Source: Prochilodus magdalenae (taxonomy: Eukaryota > Chordata > Actinopteri > Characiformes > Prochilodontidae). Taken from it: a DNA stretch of 64,000 bases. The DNA is taken from the NCBI GenBank assembly GCA_024036415.1, contig JAMWET010001661.1, forward strand, positions 1,178,001-1,242,000, written 5' to 3'. The translations under genes and the position numbers were made by a program. Positions within the stretch are counted from its first letter, which is position 1, and each line of letters starts with the position of its first letter. Below, one piece after another: positions 56,401 through 64,000 of this stretch. The notes below the pieces were generated by a model. That model saw only the letters and a program-made list of their open reading frames with translations, made no database searches and was not told where the DNA came from.

Positions 56401-59234
56401 ATGAACTTTACATTAAGTAATCCCCCATCTCAATGCACAGAAAAAAAAAAAAAAAGACAAATGGCCCTAATACTAAAATAAATATAAAACTGTAATCTTT
56501 ATTATTTGTTATCTGTTTAACCCATCACAATTCTCTGAATGTTAATCACAGATATGCTAAAAAATAAGTAAATAAACAAACAAATAAATAAATAAATGAA
56601 TGAATTTGAGGCTCAGCTTATTCCCGTCCTACATAACGACACCCATCTGTGGTGTTTAGAATGACATTGCCCTCTTTCACATAGCTGCTATCAGAGAGAG
56701 CGAGGAATCCTCCCAAGGACCTGTTAGTGGAGACACTGTCTGAGACAGCTGATATGACAGACTGCAGTTTCTGACAGATTTCCTAAGACATCCATGACAG
56801 CCGATGCTATGAGCTAGCCTGATGGGCAGCGGCTGGATCTTATCGGCCAGTGGCTATCAAGAACCACGACAAGCCTCTCTATCTTACAGCAACACATTCC
56901 CCCCTATAACAGGGTCCTCAGGTAGGGGTGAGGTTGAGGGGTGGTAAAGAGAGAGAGAGAGAGAGAGAGAGTTATTTGTTCAGATTACTGGGTGCTCTAC
57001 TATAAATCTATAATAACATATAACACATAACCCTGTGTTCCTGTTGCAGGGTAACTTGGGTGAAGAGGGTAATATACCCTCCCCCTGCCACACTTTACTT
57101 TGGCTACTGATCCAAAGATGGCATATTCTAAATTCGACACATTTACAGAATGACTACAGACTAATTAATTTTGAAATCTAGATCTGGATCACTGCATTCC
57201 TGGGACTTATTGCCCCGGAAAACCTTTCAGGGTTATTTATCTTTTGATGTTTTGTCTCTGGATAACAGTCATTTTGGAGTTGTACATGAAAAACTGTTAC
57301 AACTATGTAACAGTCTATGATTTTGATAGGGTCTCTGGGGTAAGGAATCCGTCCAGACATGGGACAAATGGCCCCAACAAACGTGACCTAAGAAACGTGA
57401 CCTACCCAATAATCATATATATTTTACAATTAAATGCAAAACATGCAGTTAATGAAATTCATTAGTTTTTATTACATCTGTTTATTAAAATTAATGTAGT
57501 TTTTTTTGGAGTATTATTGCTTTTATCCTATGTGAGATGCAACAGTAAAGATGAACAAATTTCTGTGTCATTTGATGACTGTCAGCAATTATGAAATATT
57601 TTTCTATGTAAATTAGCATGGCAGGTCTACAATGCTGGTGGCATGACAGGACAGCCTAACAATACTAAAGCATTGATGTAATGTTACTTCCTTGTTGATC
57701 TAACAAGAATATTTATTGGTATTTTTATTTAAAGGGATTTTCAGATAGAAACTAGCATTTGCAGTAGCATTTTCTACTAGTGGCTAAGTTGTTGCATTCT
57801 CAAGTTTTTTTTTTTTGTTTTTTTTTTTTTTACTTTTACTTTTTTACTTGGGATTTCTGCAGTTTGTCTTTTTGATGTATTGTTGGTATTCTATGGAGAT
57901 GCTCACCTCTTAGTTTCTTTATTGGTTCTGTTTTACATTACAATCTATGCCAAGTGTTTTCCCCTTAGATGGGACCACAACACATTTCAAGCCAGAATTC
58001 CCAAAAGTGCTGATCTGACAGATAAGGATGTAGTCCTGAGCCCCACCTCCCATGCCGTGTCTTCTGTTCCGCAACAAGGCCACTGTACAACCTCTGATCC
58101 TGGTGGTAAAGCTGCAGGGCAGAGCTAGTAACAGGGATGCGGGGCCTCTAACTCTTTTTCCCTCAGCTCAAAGTACTCCTGCTACTTTGGTAGCATGGGC
58201 AGAGGGGGAACAGAGAGGGACGAGTAGCAGTAAAAAGTAAAAGTAAAATAAAGGGGAAATGCTTACAGCTTTCCAGCTTCAAGCTTCCTTTCCTTTCCTC
58301 AGGGTAGCACCTGCCATGCTTCAATACTGTATTGATTGTCCCCCCCACTCCTAATATACACCAACTATGGCTAAAACTAATTAGCTTGCTTCCCTGCTGA
58401 GAAAATCAAACGTCATCTACCCATTGCCTTTATATCAGTTTATCTACACATGGCATATTTTCCTGAAAGCCTGCAATCGACTGCTAGACTTAGTTAGCTA
58501 CGATGCCACCTGTGCTGCAACTTGCACTGCAATTACCGCTAATTGACTGTCAAAAGTGGTCTTTGTGATAATTAGGCAAAACTGCTCCCCTGTTCGAGGA
58601 CATCGTTGTAAATTCTTGTTGTCAAAAATATTTTTTGCCTTCTCGCTGACTGCTCACTCAAATTGGTAATTAGTTGATGAGTGAAATCTGTACAAAAACG
58701 TTTGTACTTCTCAGATTTTGAGCTAGCGGTAGACACAGGTTAGCATAATGCTAAATAATATAATGTAATAATAATATTTAGCAGCGGCCATGACAGCACA
58801 CTTCTAAAAGCACAACTGTCTTACAATAAACATACAGCTACCTGAAACTCCTATAGACGATTTCAAAATCAAGAGCTTCAGCAGCAATAGCAAGAAACTG
58901 GTATGGATTTTTCTTTGTGAACAACTTGACCCTTCAGTGTAAGGGTGTATGAAAATGATTAATGACTTTGTTAGCTCTTTGGGGTTTGTAAATTCGGACA
59001 TAATGGACACCTATTGTAAAACACATAGATTGAATAATACATTAAGCTCTGCTTTCTTTCTTAGTCCAGGAAGTGTGTGGTTGTATACATACTTGAATAA
59101 GTGATTGGAAAAACACAGTGCAGATGCTTCCAGACAGGTGTACCGTGTGATACAATTAAGCAATTAACATCCTACTAGCTTTGTGTCAGGTATACATGCT
59201 GAGCAAGATCAATTAACCTCAATTTTGGATTAAG
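56401..59234. other. No gene; simple repeats and one candidate conserved block
   Basis: Poly(A) 56441-56455, (AAAT)n 56562-56607, (GA)n 56947-56971 and poly(T) 57804-57831 are present. The block 56620-56900 is complex, with gctgctatcagagagagcga and cttatcggccagtggctatc (GATA-like words), and is a candidate conserved non-coding element. The remaining DNA has only short, domain-free frames. Confidence 0.35.
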
Positions 59235-59965
59235 ATGGCAAGGGGAAATGATTTAAGTGAGTTTGGAGGAGGGTTTAGATTACTGAAGCACACACTGAAC
59301 TTTAGTCACAATGACTGCTCAACTGGCCCCCAGTTTTACAATAGGAACAATCAAACATGATGCCCGTGCATTACTATTACTATGTACAGAAAAGCAGAAG
59401 AACAAGACTAAGAACGTCAATGCAGGATGTGATCAGACTGCGTAACAGAGAGCAATATTACAGTAAAGCTGCAATGTAGAAGCCCAGCAATACAAAGACC
59501 AATGACCATCTGAGAAGTCAGTGGTGGAAAAATCATCAGCTGGGGTCTGGAGAGATGTAAAGAGCATTGGCACAGTCAGATGAGCCATTCTTTATCATTT
59601 TTTCAAAAAGTGGAAGAGTGTATGCGCAATGTACACCAAAAAAGCAGTACTAGCCAGCGGGCTGGACCTCCACAGTGAGGGGGCAACATTTTGACTCAAC
59701 AACAATAACACCAGACCTAATCCTAAGTACTAATCCTTAAACATTTAAAAACGTCTTTTTAATGGAGTGTACTTACCACCAGATCACAAACCAGTTGAAC
59801 AGCTGTGAGAGATTTTAGACTGATTTTAGCCTACATTCTTCACCCCATCATCAAAACACCCACTGAAGGAGTAGGTTTTAGAGGAATGCACCCTCAAGTA
59901 CAGCTCCAGAGACTTGTACACTCTACCTTTCTAAAGTTGTGTTCAAACTGTAGGCAGTTTCTCAA
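59235..59965 (+). mobile_element. Decayed Tc1-like transposase
   Basis: Plus-strand remnant. It opens with ggcaaggggaaatgatttaa (MARGNDLSEF-like N-terminus), then tgactgctcaactggccccc (helix-turn-helix), gaacgtcaatgcaggatgtg, and near 59550 ggcacagtcagatgagccat, the worn first-Asp segment (normally W-S-D-E). The far part has cagttgaacagctgtgagag (the NP.E.LW site now reads KPVEQL) and catcatcaaaacacccactg through ttttagaggaatgcaccctc (C-terminus). Frames are repeatedly broken. Confidence 0.8.
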
Positions 59966-60109
59966 ACCAGATTCTTTTGAGATGACTATCACCACTGTTA
60001 TTTGCAAGTGATCAGATCAAATTTGTTTGTCCAGGCGTCACCGACTTTTCAAGTCTCTGTGGTAACAACATAGGTGTCAGTAACTACATAGCAAATCCCA
60101 GAACAGAAA

Positions 60110-60250
60110 CAGGGTTGTAGTCTGAGGAAAACACTACATATCATCACTGTCCAAAGAAAAACAACACATCTCCAATGTTGCAACTTTACAGGAGAGGGCA
60201 TAAAAATGGAGATACATGTTTTTCTTTGGACAGCGACAATACATTCATAA
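60110..60250 (+). mobile_element. MITE with long hairpin, copy B
   Basis: Inverted repeat: left arm 60147-60174 (ctgtccaaagaaaaacaaca onwards) and right arm 60207-60233 (tggagatacatgtttttctt onwards), matching at about 24 of 28 positions, with weaker pairing outside. The loop holds gcaactttacaggagagggc, shared with copy A at 21769-21980. Copy B lacks about 120 bp present in copy A between gagggg and ggcataaaaa, so it is a deletion derivative. As RNA it would form a long miRNA-precursor-like hairpin. Confidence 0.7.
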
Positions 60251-60969
60251 AGTAGAATATCAGAGTAGTCTGGCCTACTAATAATTACAGAGGAGTTTGC
60301 ATGTTATCTCCATGTACAAGCACTAAGTCTGCTACCGCCCAAAGAAATTCAGAATAATTCATAAACTATAAGCCTCTTCAAACTAAAAAGGATTCTCTCC
60401 TGCCTTTCTTCTGGCACTTTGTCCATGTTTCAGGTGGAGAGAGAATTAAAGGAATAAAACTGAATTGAGACTGTGAAAGGGCTGTGTTTAAAACTGGCTG
60501 CACAGTGAGTTTTATTTGCTATTTGATTAAAGCTGCTGGATATCACAATAATCATATGAGAAGCTCTAAATGATTAAAAATAAATTAAAACAGTCTCTCC
60601 CTGGATGTGCAGCAAGTAAAGACTATTTTACTTGGGCTGAGTAAACTGCCATCTAAGAGCACCAGTTAGAGGCTAAGATAGTCCCTAAACAGCTTTTTCT
60701 TTTCAGCCCACAAAAAAATACATAAAACATATTTTTATTCTCTGTGTATGTCTACAAAAACTAACAACAGTTCTGTGTAACTTCTGTAACTTTTAAACAA
60801 TTAAGGAATACTTTTGACATTTATGTGAACCATTCAACAAAATGTTTTATTATCTCAGTAAAAATATCCAGTTTTTACAAATGTATTTGTTGATAGCCAA
60901 AGACTTCTCTAAGGCAGTGGTTACAAGCCCTGCTGTTGCAGATCTACCTAGCCAAATCAACCCCACCCA
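60251..60969. other. No gene; candidate conserved block 60420-60700
   Basis: The stretch 60420-60700 is complex (tttgctatttgattaaagct, aataatcatatgagaagctc, taaagactattttacttggg) and may be a conserved non-coding element. 60905-60965 may hold a fragment of the dispersed repeat at 29695. Confidence 0.3.
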
Positions 60970-61580
60970 ATCTATTTAATTATTGCCTTCTGCAGTCGAA
61001 CAGAGATGAAAAAATCCATCAATGGGATAACCAACTTTAGTTTATTGCCAAATAACCTTAGTGAGCCTTGACCTGAACAACTGAAGAATCCCAGATCATA
61101 CCACTGCCTCCAGAGGCTTGTCCAGTGGGCACTATTCATGAAGGGTGCATTCCTTTGGGTGCTTCCTGTTGCACCTTGATGATCCATCCCTCTGGAATCA
61201 GGACTACCTGGACTCATCAGACCACATTTCCATTGCTCAAGAGTCCAGCGCTAATGCTCTTTATCGAAGTTGATTGTCCTTACTAACAAGTGGTTTACTC
61301 CACACAGTCCACACAGCTATTTAATCCCAGTCCTTGAAGATTTTAAAGTGTGAAAATGCTTTTGCAATTAGCCATGAGCTCTGTTGTCCATTGCTGATCA
61401 TTCCACCTCACCAAGCGTTTAAATGATCTTGATCCTTCAAGATTTCTGAACGCTTTTCTTCTTTGAATATCTTCTTTGAAGTTTAAGGTTCTCCACTGTC
61501 CATCCATGTTTTAATAACGTGTTGGGAAGTTCTTAACCCAATTTCAGTCATTTCAGCTTCTCCTTAGTTGCCTTCTTTGC
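60970..61580 (-). mobile_element. Decayed Tc1-like transposase (minus)
   Basis: Minus-strand Tc1-like remnant. Reading leftward: gatcagcaatggacaacaga, ctcttgagcaatggaaatgt followed by ggtctgatgagtccaggtag (WSDESR site), then in one frame RQWYDLGFFSCSGQGSL.L and PLMDFF, matching the 'GGGIMIWGCFSWSGLG..' and 'PSMDFF' segments of one Tc1 lineage. The second Asp and the Glu are beyond the visible part. The 81-residue frame 60972-61217 is in the coding orientation but is only a fragment. Confidence 0.75.
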
Positions 61581-62639
61581 CTGGTGTAGGACAGTAATTT
61601 GACTACTCTAAAACACGCGACCTCGGGATATGTCTTCTCATATGGTGGGTCAGGAAATGAGATACTACTCACTGCATTAGTTAGATCTAAAAGAATTGTT
61701 GCTAAAGGAAACACATTGATCACTGCAGTATCTATCCAGTCAAAGCTACTTAAGTATTTGCTGCCAGTTGGTGTATATTGGCTATATTTAAGGTGATTTG
61801 ACTCTAAAGGATGTTATATTTTGCGGTTGGTAATCTTGTTGACATTTGAGGACAGTACCGCTGATTTACCTCTGACTTCTTTCTTCCTTTGTTGATGAGG
61901 AGGGGGGTGGTATGCCTGCCCTGTCAGCTATTAAAAGCTCCGCTGCACTATGGTGGGATTTTACGTCACTTTGTTCCGCCAAGCGAAAATGACTGCTTCT
62001 CCGGAGGGACAGGGATGCACCCTGTTTCCATGGATTTCATAATCTGTGACAAACTCTAGCTACTTCTTAAGAGATCATTGTTCTTTTTGTTCTATTATAA
62101 GGGCTAGACCACTCCAGCAAGAGCTTGATAATACAGGTTTTACATGTGCATTAGGATTTACATTATTAATGTTAATGCTACTTCAGGAAAGCAGTGAGAA
62201 AACCTTTTGGTTTCAAGTCTGGGTGAACACTGAATATCTGTCAATAACCTGATATTTGCATTGTCATCCATAAACCAGACTTAGTTATTTATCTGTTTCC
62301 AGTCAAAGCAGCTGTTTGGTCATTCATTTTCAGGAGATATTTCTGAGGAGACTGGACATAAAATAAATGTTTTATTGTGTTTATAATGTCAATTCATATC
62401 TCTACTTCACCCTGATAAGCTGGTAGATTCAGTATATCAAATCATCCTAATTACTCTTTCAATACTGGAAACACTTTCTGGTAAGGACATTCGGTACCTA
62501 CTTGTTCTAGTCTTCCTGTTCCATGTCCAAAATTCAAACAAGCTTGTGAATACGAAGATGACTTCAGCCTTATAGCTTTAATGCTGGCAGTATTTTTGAT
62601 AAGAAGTAATAATCCTACCTAGAGTTTTATGTATGGAGC
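61581..62639. other. No recognised gene
   Basis: Unique DNA. A G+C-richer patch at 61900-62040 contains ctattaaaagctccgctgca and tggtgggattttacgtcact. It could be regulatory but has no supporting context. Confidence 0.3.
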
Positions 62640-62999
62640 TACCAATAGGTAAGCGCTACCCTAGATAAAAAATATTTGTTCTAAAAATATTCTATGAATA
62701 TGCAATGCAATGTTCCATTTTTATTTTCAGCAGGAAGTTTTCTCTTGGTTCTCAGAATGTTCTTGGTAAAGGTGGGAGTACATTCTTTAAAAACATTCTG
62801 TCGTCTCAGGAACATCCATAAAACATTTTCTGAATGTTCTGCTGTGGCCCATGATCTGTGTCCTTGATAAAAACATCCTCTAAATGTAGCAGTTAAAATG
62901 TTTTGTCTTAGGGAACATTTAAGCTTATTGAAACGTTATTTGAAATTATGAACATACACAGGTAACATTAGCCAAAGTTCTAGGAATGTTCCCTGCTAG
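62640..62999. repeat. 'gaatgttc' dispersed repeat
   Basis: The segment is dense in ttctgaatgttct, ggaacat and gaacatttaa words in both orientations and ends with ctaggaatgttccctgctag, as in a fish MITE-like repeat. No clear terminal inverted repeat was delimited. Confidence 0.4.
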
Positions 63000-63049
63000 C
63001 CGGACAGTAGAGCATTTCAACAAGCACTGTCTTTCAGCCGGCTCTATAA

Positions 63050-63315
63050 CACTACCAAATTCAAGCTGCCTTTTCAATATTATAATGCAAAATGTGGAAG
63101 CAGCTCTACAGCCAGAGTGTGGTTTGCCCTTTCTGGGCTACTGTAGACACATGCCGGTGGCAACCTCTGTTACAAGTGATTGGCACCTATGTAGATATAA
63201 AGGGCTCATTCTAAACTAATGAAAACACAATGGTTTGTAATTCCAGTTAGAGCAATATGGTTTGTTTCTAATAACAGACCGCCGCCGCAATAAATCTTAC
63301 ACACTGCTCCTTTAA
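63050..63315. repeat. 'gaagggctcattct' dispersed repeat, copy 2
   Basis: Contains cctctgttacaagtgattgg, gatataaagggctcattcta and the terminal ttacacactgctcctttaa that usually closes this repeat in fish. Matches 29499-29620 in the middle. Non-coding. Confidence 0.55.
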
Positions 63316-64000
63316 GTGTTTACATTCAACAAACTTTCCATTTGAACATAAGTTAAGGTAAAATGGATTTTCCATAATTGGGATCCATTATGATAAGTCT
63401 TATTTCTGTGCATTTCTGTCACATGTTCTGTGTATATTTAAATCTTTCAGCAGAAGAGGATCCTACACACAATAAAGCCCCCAACAGACAGAAAAGCCAC
63501 AGGCTGTCCAGGCCATGCACCCCGCTGCTGATTACGGCATGTTATCTGCTAGATAACAAGAACAGATTGCAGAGGAGAACAGCAGCAGATGCAGGACAGC
63601 CGCCTGACACAGTTACGGATGGTTCCAAAGGAAGCTAGTGCCAGAAGACGAGATTACACAGCTTAAACAAAGGCAGAGCAATACAACAGAGTCCACTCTG
63701 AACCAGTAATTACATAAATGCCCACCACTGCAGTCTTCAGACCCAGTGTCTGGAAAAAAATCTCAACACTGCACTGAAAAATTAGAATTTCAGTCAGACA
63801 GTGTGCTTCCACACAGATATTCCACTAGTACTTCCTTTGACAGTCCTCCAAGTTCCAAGTCTTAACTGAATAACTATGAGGTACAAACACAATATACATA
63901 CATATAGTCATTTTTTCGACAATTTAATAGTAAGTCTTGAGATGTTTTAACTAAGGTAGCCTGAAATAGCCAACAGGTTCTAGATTCTAGATTAACTGAG
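63316..64000. other. No gene; candidate conserved block 63440-63640
   Basis: The stretch 63440-63640 is complex, with cggcatgttatctgctagat and aacaagaacagattgcagag (facing GATA sites, ttatct..agataa). It overlaps the 86-residue frame 63378-63638, which has no domain. Candidate regulatory DNA only. Confidence 0.3.

Noticed and set aside
1..64000. A new multi-gene biological system
   Set aside because: No cluster of intact coding genes exists in the window; all recognisable coding sequence is decayed transposon.

Overview
This window looks like AT-rich, gene-poor nuclear DNA from a teleost fish. The evidence is the repeat content: about a dozen decayed Tc1/mariner elements, L2/Rex/CR1-type LINE tails ending in short direct repeats, a gypsy-type solo LTR, a tRNA-derived SINE head resembling the HE1/DANA group, small hairpin MITEs, and AC, GATA and AAAT microsatellites. 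I cannot place it below teleost from sequence alone. I recognise no host protein-coding exon, no rRNA or tRNA gene, no CRISPR array and no prokaryotic operon. Almost every open frame is a chance frame or the antisense of a transposon. The most likely setting is an intergenic desert or a very large intron.

Layout. 1-6.4 kb: a Tc1-like element with ITRs (1715-3104), a cluster of short dispersed repeats (3.5-3.9 kb) and one non-repetitive block that could be conserved non-coding DNA. 6.4-8.45 kb: a 30-bp minisatellite organised in 589-bp higher-order units, two of them identical by eye. 9.2-11.8 kb: two Tc1 remnants, a LINE tail, and a second LINE tail inside a 58-bp tandem repeat. 12-16.5 kb: mostly unique sequence. 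16.5-18.4 kb: a deleted Tc1 element with long ITRs beside a second Tc1 family. 19-23.7 kb: hairpin element, palindrome, degenerate repeat with a MITE, two Tc1 remnants. 24-25.35 kb: a 600-bp purine tract, then a 73-bp tandem repeat split by a LINE tail. 27.1-30.1 kb: SINE fragment, solo LTR, dispersed repeats, telomere-like minisatellite. 32.5-33.4 kb: Tc1 remnant. 39.5-42.3 kb: an 18-bp perfect inverted repeat, two oppositely oriented copies of one Tc1 family, a LINE tail. 47.7-51.5 kb: hairpin element, a degenerate three-copy tandem duplication, a CA microsatellite. 53.2-54.1 kb: 5'-truncated LINE with an open 194-residue ORF2 C-terminus. 56-61.6 kb: three more Tc1 remnants and a second MITE copy. 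62.6-63.3 kb: short dispersed repeats.

Nothing here encodes an intact mobile element; every transposase is stopped, frameshifted or internally deleted, and the LINE is only a C-terminal piece. I did not find a new biological system. The best observations are structural: the identical 589-bp units, two LINE insertions whose removal exactly restores a tandem-repeat period, a 25-bp repeat at two altered points of a deleted Tc1 element, and small hairpin families. Family names rest on recognised residues and terminal sequences recalled from known fish repeats, not on a database search.
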